A DNA stretch of 48,081 nt from Peptoniphilaceae bacterium (GCA_910589545.1 CAJUSY010000007.1:1-48081); one strand, 5' to 3'. Shown: positions 40,509 to 48,081, numbered from the stretch's first letter. The notes: generated by a model not told the origin, from the sequence alone. Numbers and translations are program-made.

Positions 40509-40544
40509 ATTCCGGATTTTGGGGTTCAGGTCAAAAGAGCCTAG
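40509..40544 (-). repeat. Right inverted repeat of the IS element
   Basis: Reverse complement reads CTAGGCTCTTTTGACCTGAA and continues CCCCAAAATCCGGAATA, matching the left end. The last few bases lie just upstream of the transposase start. Confidence 0.85.
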
Positions 40545-40783
40545 ACAAATATTTTTATTATGAATCTTCTTCGTTTATTACTTTTTCATTAAAACCATCT
40601 TTATACTCATCATTTTTTACAATACAATTTAAAAAATAGCAAGTAATTCGATAGATTTTTAATAAATTTATTTAAATTTTATTATATTTTTGGTGTTATT
40701 TTATTTTAATAACGTATATAAAATCACTAATATCATAATATTTTATCAAACCGCCGTAATTTTCCCTATTTTTATAGTAAAAA
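40545..40783. other. AT-rich intergenic stretch beyond the IS element
   Basis: No supported gene. A short minus-strand open frame of about 38 codons ends at 40558 (...KNDEYKDGFNEKV...) without a start or a ribosome binding site; it may be a degraded gene end, but cannot be supported. Confidence 0.3.
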
Positions 40784-40855
40784 AAGAGATTCATACTTAC
40801 CCTCTTCCTACAATACTCAATGAATGAAGTGTTAGGGTAATATAATGAATCTCTT
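40784..40855 (-). terminator. Long imperfect hairpin after the CWB2-CAP gene
   Basis: Outer arms AAGAGATTCAT / ATGAATCTCTT (11 bp), inner ACCCT / AGGGT and AATACT / AGTGTT pairs. The minus-strand 3' side runs into TTTTTTT (complement of 40779-40785). It lies about 95 nt after the stop at 40950. It could be the terminator, or a small repeat element. Confidence 0.6.
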
Positions 40856-40949
40856 ATGTTTTTTATTAATTTAAAATAATTAAATATCTCTTCTAGTTTA
40901 TATTCTTATCAATATTAAAATTTTACATAATTTCAGATAAAATCTAATA

Positions 40950-42509
40950 TCAAATTCCAAATATTTGAACTGCGTAATATCTGTCATAAGTTTGATCAGA
41001 ATCTTCGTAATATGCTTTTGTAACAAATACTTTTACTTTAACTCTTGTGAACACTTCTCTCAACATATTCTCATTATGTCCTTCAGAATTCTTCCAAGCT
41101 TCCATTGCACCACTAGCAGTGTATGGCCCATTATAGATGTTTTCTCCATTGATATTAGAAATATCTGTTACCAATCCACCTCTTGGTCTAACGTGTTCAA
41201 ATAAATGAACAATTTCAGTTGCCCTTGTTTTTGCAATTGGTGATAATGAATTATCTTGTTTTAATGCTTTTAGTCCATTTTCTTTGCGATATTGATTCAA
41301 AAGTCTTAGTATTTCATCTGCCATTTCTTCATCGTAATGACCACGTACCATTACAATTGTATCATCACTGATTTGAACAGGAAATTCTTGTTCATTTTCC
41401 AATCCTGGTAATGGTTTTCTACGAATAACTTTCTTGCCAGGATATTTCGAATCTGTTGTTATAGTTTCGTCTGATTTATTATCCAAAATCAAATCTTTTA
41501 CTTTTTCTGATACGGTGTTCTTTCCACCTACAATATACATTTCTTCAAAAGAATTGCTACCAATATATGATTTTACATCACTTGTAATGGATGATTTTGA
41601 AACCAAAAGTATTGGTGCTTTTAGCTTTTGTGAAAGTGGTGCCGCTACCAATGCATCTACAAAAACCTCCCCACTAGCAAATATAGCTTTAGTTGGTGCA
41701 GTAAAACTAGCTTTTGCTACTCTAACAGAGGTCATATATCTGTTGGAACCAAAAATTCTTTGTGGCTTAACATTAGTAATAGCTTTGATTTCTTGTAGCA
41801 CTTTTTCAGAAACTGTATTTTGTCCACCGACTACAAAAATTTTACCTATATTTCCTTTATAGAAAGATTGTAAATAATCTTTTGTGTCGCTAGAAATCTT
41901 GTTTTTTGATACTAATAATATTGGTGCATTGTGTTTTTGTGCCAAAGATGTAGCATTAATAGCATCTGCAAATACTTCTCCACTAGCTACAACCAAGTTT
42001 TGTTTTTCAGCATTTTTGCTAGAGAACTTTTCAGAAACTATTTTAGCATTAACTGCATATCTATCGTATCCAGCATATCTAACAACTTTTATTTTTAAAT
42101 CATTTTCTATGTGATTTTGTACATCTTTACTAACAGATTTTTTTCCGCCAATAATTATGACTTCATCCAAATCTTTTGATTTTAAAAGTTTTTCAGTAGA
42201 TGCGTCTAATTTATCTGAATAAGTGTATAATATCGGAATTTGTCCTTGACTCATTACAGTAGAACTGATGTTATCTGGAAACTTAATCGCTGATACAAGC
42301 ACGACTTTTTTAGAGTTTTGATAATAATCTTCCATCACCTTATTTGCAACGGCAAATCTATCTCGCCCTTCAATTCTATTCATGCTTGACTCTACTTTTG
42401 TAGGACTTACATTATCATCTTGTTCCTTCGCAAATACAGCAGTGCCTGTACTAAATACCATACTAAATGTTAGACATAAAGCTACTATCTTCTTCTTAAG
42501 ATTATTCAT
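40950..42509 (-). CDS. Cell-wall protein: three CWB2 repeats plus CAP domain
   Basis: A 519-residue secreted protein. The signal peptide is MNNLKKKIVALCLTFSMVFS, cleaved near AVFA. Three CWB2 (cell wall-binding repeat 2) modules follow, marked by RIEGRDRFAVANKVM, RYAGYDRYAVNAKIV and RIFGSNRYMTSVRVA; in Clostridioides such modules bind anionic wall polymer. The C-terminal CAP/SCP domain (about 400-519) has LLNQYRKENGLKAL, a HVRPRGG loop, GENIYNG and GHNENMLREVF. CAP domains act as adhesins, proteases or lipid binders; the role here is unknown. Repeats are in the middle, unlike the C-terminal cluster in many Clostridioides proteins. GGAGAAG precedes the ATG, 19 nt after ppiC. Confidence 0.93.
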   Translation of the reverse strand: MNNLKKKIVALCLTFSMVFSTGTAVFAKEQDDNVSPTKVESSMNRIEGRDRFAVANKVMEDYYQNSKKVVLVSAIKFPDNISSTVMSQGQIPILYTYSDKLDASTEKLLKSKDLDEVIIIGGKKSVSKDVQNHIENDLKIKVVRYAGYDRYAVNAKIVSEKFSSKNAEKQNLVVASGEVFADAINATSLAQKHNAPILLVSKNKISSDTKDYLQSFYKGNIGKIFVVGGQNTVSEKVLQEIKAITNVKPQRIFGSNRYMTSVRVAKASFTAPTKAIFASGEVFVDALVAAPLSQKLKAPILLVSKSSITSDVKSYIGSNSFEEMYIVGGKNTVSEKVKDLILDNKSDETITTDSKYPGKKVIRRKPLPGLENEQEFPVQISDDTIVMVRGHYDEEMADEILRLLNQYRKENGLKALKQDNSLSPIAKTRATEIVHLFEHVRPRGGLVTDISNINGENIYNGPYTASGAMEAWKNSEGHNENMLREVFTRVKVKVFVTKAYYEDSDQTYDRYYAVQIFGI

Positions 42510-42528
42510 TTTACTTCTCCATTTGTTG

Positions 42529-43281
42529 TTAATAAAATTTTTCGATTTTGTATTCTTTTTGTAATTTGTCTGTAGCGTCTATATATGCTTGTTGTTGTTT
42601 CAATTGTAATAGTGTTTGTTTAACTTCATTCTTAGCTTCTTCAAAAGATTTTACTTTTCCTTCAGTTTTATCCTTAATATTAATAATGTGATAACCGAAT
42701 TGTGTTTTTACAGGTCCTACGATATCTCCGATTTCATTTTCAATCAAAGCATTTTCAAATTCCTTAACCATTTGACCTTGTTGAAATGTTCCCAAATCTC
42801 CACCTTGTTCTTTTGATGGACATGTAGAATACTCTTTTGCTAATTGTGCAAAATCACCATCGTTATCGATTTTTTCTTTAATTTCATTAGCCAAATCTTC
42901 AGATTCAACTAAAATGTGAGAAGCTGTGAATGTTGGTTGAACTTTGAAATTATCTTTGTGGTTTTCGTAATATTCTTTCAAATCTTCATCTGATACTCTA
43001 ACAGAATTGATTATGTTTGCCATAGCAAAGTCCTTCAACAATTCTTCGGATTGTTTTTTAACTTCTTTTACATATATTTCATCTTTATCTAAGCCAGATT
43101 TCTTAGCATCAAAGAATAAAAGTTTTCTATTGATTAATTCATCAGTTAATCTTTTCTTTCCTTCTTCGTTATTGAACTGTGCCCCTCTATAACCTAAAGC
43201 TTGAATAAAATTATCAACTTCTGATTGTTTAATTTCTTCACCATTTACTACTGCTAATACTTTATCTTTGTTGTCTTCCAT
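42529..43281 (-). CDS. Parvulin-type peptidyl-prolyl isomerase, PrsA/SurA-like, no signal peptide
   Basis: A 250-residue PpiC-like protein. The N-terminal SurA_N-like helical domain is about 1-110 (VLAVVNGEEIKQSEVDNFI). The rotamase domain is about 115-205: ASHILVESEDLA, LAKEYSTCPSKEQGGDLG, FGYHIINI. A C-terminal Gln/Lys-rich helix follows. There is no signal peptide or lipobox, so as written it is cytosolic, unlike lipoprotein PrsA. GGGAGAGG precedes the ATG. It overlaps cvfB by 20 nt and is followed by the CWB2-CAP gene. The isomerase fold is complete. Confidence 0.9.
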   Translation of the reverse strand: MEDNKDKVLAVVNGEEIKQSEVDNFIQALGYRGAQFNNEEGKKRLTDELINRKLLFFDAKKSGLDKDEIYVKEVKKQSEELLKDFAMANIINSVRVSDEDLKEYYENHKDNFKVQPTFTASHILVESEDLANEIKEKIDNDGDFAQLAKEYSTCPSKEQGGDLGTFQQGQMVKEFENALIENEIGDIVGPVKTQFGYHIINIKDKTEGKVKSFEEAKNEVKQTLLQLKQQQAYIDATDKLQKEYKIEKFY

Positions 43282-44119
43282 TATTACCTCTCCCTTTACT
43301 AGTTAATTTTATTCCGTCTTTATAAAATTGTATCATATTTTCTTTTAATAGTCTTCCGACAGCTCTTTTGAAACTAGACTTTGACATATTAAATACCGAT
43401 TTAATTCTATTGGCGTCTGTTTTATCGTTAAAATTAATAAATCCATCAGAGTTTTTAAGTTCTTCCATAATAACATCAGCATCTGATGAGATATGTTTAT
43501 ATGCAGGTTCAAAAAATGACAAATCCAATTTGCCATCAGACTTCACATCTGTAACTCTACATTTGACCTCTTCTCCTAGGTCCACAACTCCCGTTAATTC
43601 GCTTGAAGGAATAAGCCCTTCATATTTATTGTCTACAGCTACAAAAGCTCCTAAACCGTCTACTATATTGTATATAACCCCTTCTACCCAGTCATTCTTA
43701 ACATAGCCACTGTCGTTTTTCAATAAATTTTTAATTCTCATAGTAAGTGCCAATCTATTCGACTTATCGATATACAAATACACCAAATATTTTTGACCTT
43801 TTACTAATTTCGAAGTTTGTTCCTTAAATGGCAACAAAATATCCTTATCTAAGCCACAATCCAAGAAAGCACCAATTCTAGTAATATCTTTTACTTCTAG
43901 CCTTGCAATCTTCCCCAATTCAATCTTAGGTTGCTTCTTCGTTGCCATTAGTTTTTTGTTGTCGTTATAAATGAATACATCGACAACATCTCCAACTTTT
44001 TCACCAGAAAGTTCGTCTACATTCATTTTAACAAAATTATTTTCGTTGTCTTTTTTCAACAAAACTTCTGTATTTATCTTATCAATTTTTAAATTCTCTC
44101 TTTGTCCTAATTTATACAT
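43262..44119 (-). CDS. CvfB-like S1-domain RNA-binding protein
   Basis: A 285-residue protein of the CvfB family (conserved virulence factor B). N-terminal S1-like modules include VGDVVDVFIYND and GAFLDCGLDKDILLPF. A third S1 region with GLGAFVAVDNKYEGLIP lies near 155-172. The C-terminal winged-helix-like part is about 220-280 (FKRAVGRLLKENMIQF). CvfB affects virulence-gene expression in staphylococci, with RNA as the likely target. It ends with a basic Arg/Asn/Gln tail, overlaps ppiC by 20 nt and starts 12 nt after yitT. Confidence 0.88.
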   Translation of the reverse strand: MYKLGQRENLKIDKINTEVLLKKDNENNFVKMNVDELSGEKVGDVVDVFIYNDNKKLMATKKQPKIELGKIARLEVKDITRIGAFLDCGLDKDILLPFKEQTSKLVKGQKYLVYLYIDKSNRLALTMRIKNLLKNDSGYVKNDWVEGVIYNIVDGLGAFVAVDNKYEGLIPSSELTGVVDLGEEVKCRVTDVKSDGKLDLSFFEPAYKHISSDADVIMEELKNSDGFINFNDKTDANRIKSVFNMSKSSFKRAVGRLLKENMIQFYKDGIKLTSKGRGNNGRQQR

Positions 44120-44131
44120 CTCTTCTCCGTC

Positions 44132-45022
44132 CTAACTCATTCCACCAGGAAGTATTTCAAGCTCTGGATTATCCACTGGATCGTAAGTAAATCCTTCACC
44201 AACCACTTCACTGACATACGAAATACATACGAATGCTTTAGGATCAATAGATTTCACGTAGTTTTTAATCTTAATATACTCTCCTCTTGAAACAATCGTA
44301 TTGATAACAAATTTTTCATTATCAGAAAAACCACCAACTGCTTTATAAATAGTGGATCCTCTTGAAATTTGATCTATAATATAAGCGTTAATTTCCTTGT
44401 ATTTATCGCTCGTTATCATCATATTTACCCTTGTATTTAGCCCAGCGATAGCCTTGTCAATGACAATTGAGTTGATACAAATACCAAGCATAGCATACAT
44501 TCCACTTTTTGTTCCGAAAGTATACATACCAAGTAACACAACAAAAAAGTCTGCTACAAGCATACATTTACCCACATCAATCGAAAAATATTTTCTGATT
44601 ATCATTGCGATAATATCCGTACCGCCAGTCGATGCACCTTGGTTGATAACCAATGCCATACCAGCAGCGGAAATAATAATTCCAAAAATCAAATTAATAA
44701 GTATATCATCAGTTAAAGGTTTGAAATTTGGTAGCAAAATTTCCAATAGTGTTGTTGAACTTGCAAAAATAAAAGAACAATATATCGACAAAACCCCAAA
44801 ACTTTTTCCCAAAATAATAAACGCTATAATATACAAAATAGTATCCATAATCATAACGAAAATACCCGTTGGGATTTGTGGAACAAAAGCGTTCAAACTA
44901 ATCGCAATACCAGAAATTCCACCAATAGTTAAATTAAAAGGCATTATAAAAAAGAAAAAGCCAAAAGTAAGTATTAATGTTCCCAATGTTAATATCATTA
45001 TTTTTTTAATCATTTTGTTCAT
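44132..45022 (-). CDS. YitT-family membrane protein (DUF161/DUF2179)
   Basis: A 296-residue protein with five or six TM helices (about 8-190), including FNLTIGGISGIAI and GASTGGTDIIAMIIRKYF, and a cytoplasmic DUF2179 domain (about 205-290) with ITSDKYKEINAYI and RGEYIKIKNYVKSIDP. The transported substrate of this family is unknown. AGGAGGCG precedes the ATG. cvfB follows 12 nt later. It begins a yitT-cvfB-ppiC unit. Confidence 0.92.
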   Translation of the reverse strand: MNKMIKKIMILTLGTLILTFGFFFFIMPFNLTIGGISGIAISLNAFVPQIPTGIFVMIMDTILYIIAFIILGKSFGVLSIYCSFIFASSTTLLEILLPNFKPLTDDILINLIFGIIISAAGMALVINQGASTGGTDIIAMIIRKYFSIDVGKCMLVADFFVVLLGMYTFGTKSGMYAMLGICINSIVIDKAIAGLNTRVNMMITSDKYKEINAYIIDQISRGSTIYKAVGGFSDNEKFVINTIVSRGEYIKIKNYVKSIDPKAFVCISYVSEVVGEGFTYDPVDNPELEILPGGMS

Positions 45023-45137
45023 GCTATCGCCTCCTATCCTTTTATTATACTTGTAAAAATTGTAAATTACAACGTTTTATACACTAAAAAACACCACAAA
45101 ATAAATTAATTCACAATTCATAATGCAGTGTTTACAG

Positions 45138-45944
45138 TTAATTATTTTTTCTAAATTTATTTACTATCATCAAAATTATAAGAACTAAAAGTCCTGTCAA
45201 CACAATTGAGCCACCTGGTTTTAATTGAAAATAATAAGACATATTAATACCTATAATCGTAAACAATACTCCAAATAGCGATGAATTAATCACAGTTCTT
45301 TTAAAAGAATGAGATACCATTATTGCACAAGACACAGGAATAACCATCAAGCTTGAAACCATAAGTGCACCGACAGTTCTAGACGCAATAGCAACAGTGA
45401 TTGCTATCAAAAAAGTAAATATTTTATTGATAAGTCCTACGTTGATATTAGACAATCTAGCTCCATCTTCATCAAAAATAATATACACTAATTTTTTGTA
45501 CAACAGCACATAAGTCACAATAACAATAAAACTCACAATAATTACTGTGTACAATTCAATATCTGGAATAGCTACAATAGATCCAAACATAAATGATTGA
45601 AAATTCGCAGCGCCAGGAACAAAATCTGACAAGATTGCCGCAAGTCCAATACCGCTACTCATCACAATAGCAGTTGACAAATCAGAACTCTTAGCGAAGT
45701 TCTTTCTGATGATTTCTATTCCAAAAGCTGCAATCACGCACACGAAAATGGCCGCAATAACAGGATTTATTCCAAAAATAAGTCCCAAGGCAACACCTGC
45801 TAATGAACTGTGACTTAAAGCATCCCCTACCATGGAGTTTTTCTTGTTAACGACAAAGGTTCCTATCAAAGGTACAATAATTGACACTAATATCCCCACG
45901 ATAAAAGCTCTTCTCATAAAATCATAAGAAAACATCTCAAACAT
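45138..45944 (-). CDS. znuB: Zinc ABC transporter permease ZnuB
   Basis: A 268-residue ABC-3 family permease (ZnuB/AdcB/MntB type) with about eight hydrophobic helices. It has VGDALSHSSLAGVALG near 39-54 and AITVAIASRTVGALMVSSLMVIP near 196-218, both typical. It starts inside the end of znuC (8-nt overlap, with GAGGTGAAAC as Shine-Dalgarno). The operon context with a His-rich binding protein points to zinc; a manganese-type cannot be strictly excluded by the permease alone. Confidence 0.92.
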   Translation of the reverse strand: MFEMFSYDFMRRAFIVGILVSIIVPLIGTFVVNKKNSMVGDALSHSSLAGVALGLIFGINPVIAAIFVCVIAAFGIEIIRKNFAKSSDLSTAIVMSSGIGLAAILSDFVPGAANFQSFMFGSIVAIPDIELYTVIIVSFIVIVTYVLLYKKLVYIIFDEDGARLSNINVGLINKIFTFLIAITVAIASRTVGALMVSSLMVIPVSCAIMVSHSFKRTVINSSLFGVLFTIIGINMSYYFQLKPGGSIVLTGLLVLIILMIVNKFRKNN

Positions 45945-46578
45945 GTTTCACCTCAACAAATTCATTATCCAATCTAAAAATCCTGTTAAAATAATCTTTA
46001 GTAAAATCCAGCTCATGAGTAACCACCAAAATCGTTATGTTATGATGAATATTCAAATGCTTCAACAAATCAAACAAATTTTCCTTGCTTCGTTGATCTA
46101 GTCCTGCGGTAGGTTCGTCAAAAATCAAAATTTGTGGATCGTTAGCCAAAGCCTTAGCAATCATGACTCTTTCCTGTTCACCACCGCTCATCTTATTGTA
46201 GTCGTAATTTTTTTTATCTTTCATTTCTACAATAGACAGCGCATTTTCAATTTTTTCATTAGTTTTCATATTCTCATCGTCGCTTACATTCATAGCCACG
46301 ATTTCCCATGCAGTAATAGGAAAAGAAATGCTCTTTTCGTGATTATTTTGAGGAACATATCCAAAACTAAAATTATCCCTTCCTCCAGCAAATTTTATAT
46401 CACCACTATCTGCTTTTAAGAAACCTAAAATAAGCTTCAATAACGTAGATTTACCGGAGCCATTAGCTCCGGTTATACCTACGAAATCTCCCTTTTCGAT
46501 ATTAAAATTTATATCACTTAATAGTTTTTCATTTCTATACGAAAAATTCAAATTTTCTACACTAATTATACTATTCAT
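45937..46578 (-). CDS. znuC: Zinc ABC transporter ATPase ZnuC
   Basis: A 213-residue ABC ATPase: Walker A VGITGANGSGKSTLLKL near 31-47, signature MSGGEQERVMIAKAL, Walker B QILIFDEPTAGLD, and the switch His in VVTHELDF. I chose the ATG at 46578, 1 nt after the znuA stop, since MNSIISVENLNFSY is family-like; an upstream ATG (46602) would overlap znuA by 23 nt. Neither has a strong Shine-Dalgarno, consistent with coupling to znuA. It powers ZnuB. Confidence 0.93.
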   Translation of the reverse strand: MNSIISVENLNFSYRNEKLLSDINFNIEKGDFVGITGANGSGKSTLLKLILGFLKADSGDIKFAGGRDNFSFGYVPQNNHEKSISFPITAWEIVAMNVSDDENMKTNEKIENALSIVEMKDKKNYDYNKMSGGEQERVMIAKALANDPQILIFDEPTAGLDQRSKENLFDLLKHLNIHHNITILVVTHELDFTKDYFNRIFRLDNEFVEVKHV

Positions 46579-46579
46579 A

Positions 46580-47611
46580 TTATTTTGCTTGTGAGATTGC
46601 ATCCAAGTTTTTTTCTAACAATGAAAAATAATTGTCCTTTCCATCTTCGATATCTTGAGTCTTAGCTTCTATAGTAGATAACCCAGCAGTCTTTGCGTTG
46701 ATTTCTTTAGCCAAAGAATTTGCAATCTTATCGCTTTCTCCCATTTCATAAAATACTGTATTTATCTTATGTGATTTTGCGAAATTAGTCAATTCTTTCA
46801 TCTTATTTAAATCAGGTTCTGAATCTGAATTGATACCTTCGATAGGAACTTGATTGATCTCATAATCTCTTGCCAAATATCCAAACGCTTCATGTGGCAC
46901 GATAAAATATTTGTCCTTTTGTGGAGCTAATACTTCAGTGTATTTTTTGTCTAATTCTTCAAACTTTTTGTCTAATTCTTTGTAATTTTTTTCATAGAAA
47001 TCTTTGTTTTCAGAGTCAAATTTAATAATAGCTTCATACACATTTTTCATTTGAATTCTAGCTTGTTTTGGACTCATCCAAACATGTGGATCAAATTCAC
47101 CGTGGTGATGATGTTCATGATCATGTCCGTGTTCTTTTTCTTCATGATCATGATCGTGTTCATGTTCTTCGTGATCGTGATCGTGTTCATGTTCTTCTTC
47201 AGCTTTAATCTTGTCAATATTTGTAGATGAATCAACTATTTCCGTGTTTTTTAAACTAGATTTAACATCTTCCAACCAACCTTCCAATCCAAGACCGTTA
47301 ACAATAAGCATCTTTGAATCAGATAAATTTTTAATATCTTGTGCAGTTGGTTCCCAATCATGAACTGTAGCGCCTTTTGGCATAACATTTACCACATCAA
47401 TTTTATCCTTAGCTATTTCTTTTGCCATATATTCAATCGGATAAAAACTAACATATAATTTCTTTGAATCTGACTTTTCAGTTGATTTGTCATCACTTTT
47501 TTCTTTTTGTTCTTGCACCTTTTGATTGTTAACATCATTGTTTTGTCTAGTACATCCTGATGCCACACCAATCATAAGAGCTAATAATAATATTCTGTAA
47601 ATTTTTTTCAT
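46580..47611 (-). CDS. znuA: Zinc-binding lipoprotein ZnuA/AdcA-like
   Basis: A 343-residue cluster A-I (family 9) metal-binding lipoprotein. The signal peptide ends in the lipobox IGVASGC (Cys20). Metal ligands are the His in ATVHDWEP (84), the DPHVWMSP His (176), the VPHEAFGYLARDY His, and the Asp/Glu near the C-terminus. A His/Asp/Glu-rich loop (141-170) is typical of zinc-specific ZnuA/AdcA proteins and not of Mn binders. It captures extracellular zinc for ZnuBC. GGAGGG precedes the ATG at 47611, so the longer in-frame start is rejected. The promoter carries a palindromic operator. Confidence 0.95.
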   Translation of the reverse strand: MKKIYRILLLALMIGVASGCTRQNNDVNNQKVQEQKEKSDDKSTEKSDSKKLYVSFYPIEYMAKEIAKDKIDVVNVMPKGATVHDWEPTAQDIKNLSDSKMLIVNGLGLEGWLEDVKSSLKNTEIVDSSTNIDKIKAEEEHEHDHDHEEHEHDHDHEEKEHGHDHEHHHHGEFDPHVWMSPKQARIQMKNVYEAIIKFDSENKDFYEKNYKELDKKFEELDKKYTEVLAPQKDKYFIVPHEAFGYLARDYEINQVPIEGINSDSEPDLNKMKELTNFAKSHKINTVFYEMGESDKIANSLAKEINAKTAGLSTIEAKTQDIEDGKDNYFSLLEKNLDAISQAK

Positions 47612-47635
47612 AAACCCTCCATATAATAATTTATT

Positions 47636-47654
47636 AATGCAAATTATTTGCATT
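47636..47654. promoter_or_regulatory. Palindromic operator of znuACB (Zur/Fur-like)
   Basis: AATGCAAAT-T-ATTTGCATT is a perfect 9-1-9 inverted repeat, 4 nt after the -10 and across the expected transcription start. The position and the 1-bp centre suit Fur-family (Zur) repressors; the sequence differs from the B. subtilis Zur consensus, so the regulator is inferred. Confidence 0.7.
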
Positions 47655-47657
47655 ATC

Positions 47658-47686
47658 ATTTTAAAATGATTTTATTATTTTGTCAA
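47658..47686 (-). promoter_or_regulatory. Sigma-A promoter of znuACB
   Basis: Minus-strand -35 TTGACA (47686-47681), 17 bp, -10 TAAAAT (47663-47658). Confidence 0.85.
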
Positions 47687-47724
47687 GAAATTTATAGAAT
47701 TTTAAAATTTTTCAAAAAGAAAAA

Positions 47725-47748
47725 GAAGCAACTCATATGAATTGCCTC
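47725..47748 (-). terminator. Terminator of the LPKAG surface-protein gene
   Basis: Minus-strand stem GAGGCAA / TTGCTTC (one G-U pair) with the palindromic loop CATATG, followed by TTTTTCTTTTT. Confidence 0.75.
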
Positions 47749-47767
47749 TTTTACCAAAACTATTTAA

Positions 47768-48081
47768 TTAGTCTCTTTTCTTTCTTGATAATGAAATTCC
47801 CATTCCACTAACTAAAGTTAATGCACCTGCAGCTAATTGTAATAATTCGTAATCAGCGCCTGCTTTTGGTAATTTCTTACTTTGTTTTTCAGTTTGTTTT
47901 TCAGAAGTTACTTTTGAATCTTCTTTAGGAGTTTCTTTTGAATCTTCTTTTGGAGTTTCCTTTGAGTCTTCTTTTGGAGTTTCCTTTGAGTCGTCTTTTG
48001 GAGTTTCCTTTGAGTCGTCTTTTGGAGTTTCCTTTGAGTCTTCTTTTGGAGTTTCCTTTGAGTCTTCTTTTGGAGTTCCAT
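47768..48081 (-). CDS. Sortase-anchored surface protein, C-terminal part (5' end outside window)
   Basis: About 103 C-terminal residues are visible; the gene enters from the right edge. First comes a tandem repeat of 8 residues (PKEDSKET, seven copies, two with DD for ED, the last ending KVT). Then a Lys/Gln linker leads to the sorting signal LPKAG (47872-47858), a hydrophobic helix (LLQLAAGALTLVSGMGISL) and the tail SRKKRD. This is a typical Gram-positive wall-anchoring signal with Ala in place of Thr. The repeat probably spans the peptidoglycan as a flexible charged stalk. The functional head lies outside the window, so its binding role is unknown. Confidence 0.93.
   Translation of the reverse strand, partial: GTPKEDSKETPKEDSKETPKDDSKETPKDDSKETPKEDSKETPKEDSKETPKEDSKVTSEKQTEKQSKKLPKAGADYELLQLAAGALTLVSGMGISLSRKKRD
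47906..48073 (-). repeat. 24-bp tandem coding repeat (seven units)
   Basis: Each 24-bp unit encodes PKEDSKET or PKDDSKET. Units near the right edge are nearly identical at the DNA level, the ones closest to the anchor have diverged, and the array may continue beyond the window. Confidence 0.9.

Larger units (their letters stand above)
39041..40544 (-). mobile_element. IS3-family (IS150-like) insertion sequence, about 1.5 kb
   Basis: The ends carry imperfect inverted repeats: left CTAGGCTCACATGACCTGAA from 39041, right (minus strand) CTAGGCTCTTTTGACCTGAA from 40544. The match extends inwards over CCC and a GGAATA block. It encodes a single DDE transposase. No clear 3-4-bp target duplication is visible (AT-rich flanks; an ACAAA lies near both sides with an offset). 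It sits upstream of the uvrB promoter and 0.4 kb downstream of the CWB2-CAP gene. Confidence 0.88.

Noticed and set aside
40558..40672. A short minus-strand open frame next to the IS (…KNDEYKDGFNEKV…)
   Set aside because: No start codon, no Shine-Dalgarno and no recognised family; could be a gene remnant but cannot be supported.
47101..47200. The His/Asp/Glu-coding repeats in znuA (GATCATGATC-like)
   Set aside because: They are a codon consequence of the His-rich zinc loop and not a separate repeat element.

Overview
The window is AT-rich bacterial DNA with strong AGGAGG-type ribosome binding sites and Firmicutes-style regulation: CIRCE, Gly T-box, THF riboswitch, Rex and a DinR/LexA-type SOS box. 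It also has CWB2-repeat and sortase-anchored surface proteins (anchor motif LPKAG), a PrsA-like parvulin, CvfB, a YitT protein and spoVG. Together these suggest an anaerobic, low-GC Gram-positive coccus, most likely Finegoldia magna or a close Peptoniphilaceae relative. This is inference from gene content, not a database match. Most genes lie on the minus strand; the clear plus-strand genes are a class A penicillin-binding protein and a DeoR-type regulator.

Layout. 0-3.4 kb: spoVG, then a three-gene glycolipid cassette (two GT4 glycosyltransferases flanking a DedA/VTT membrane protein). 3.4-6.4 kb: single genes for a hemerythrin-like protein, Rex and CstA, each with its own promoter and terminator; a perfect dyad overlaps the hemerythrin promoter. 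6.4-9.4 kb: a folate operon, folE-HD-folP-folBK, behind a THF riboswitch. 9.4-12.9 kb: a DUF697 GTPase with a small partner, then groES-groEL under CIRCE. 12.9-16.7 kb: a Gly T-box leader followed by glyS, glutamate dehydrogenase and an OGG1-like glycosylase, tightly coupled. 16.7-21.5 kb: an SRAP protein, lgt, yebC, nadE, yigZ and hflX. 21.5-24.6 kb: the PBP, divergent from hflX. 24.6-32 kb: a Ugp-like ABC importer, a cytosolic PHP-domain metallohydrolase and a HAD phosphatase, divergent from a DeoR regulator. 32-34 kb: a two-component system. 34-39 kb: uvrBA under an SOS box. 39-40.5 kb: an IS3/IS150-type element whose two frames are fused. 40.9-45 kb: a CWB2-CAP surface protein, a parvulin, CvfB and YitT. 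45.1-47.7 kb: a zinc importer, znuACB, with a palindromic operator. From 47.8 kb: the C-terminus of a repeat-rich, sortase-anchored surface protein that runs off the window.

The most interesting points are these: the importer + PHP hydrolase + HAD cassette, a possible glycerophosphodiester scavenging pathway; the HD-domain protein inside the riboswitch-controlled folate operon, a candidate for the missing dihydroneopterin triphosphate dephosphorylation step; the hairpin that both follows uvrA and contains the response-regulator Shine-Dalgarno; the dyad at the hemerythrin promoter; and the homopolymer-fused IS transposase. I saw no CRISPR array, rRNA or tRNA.
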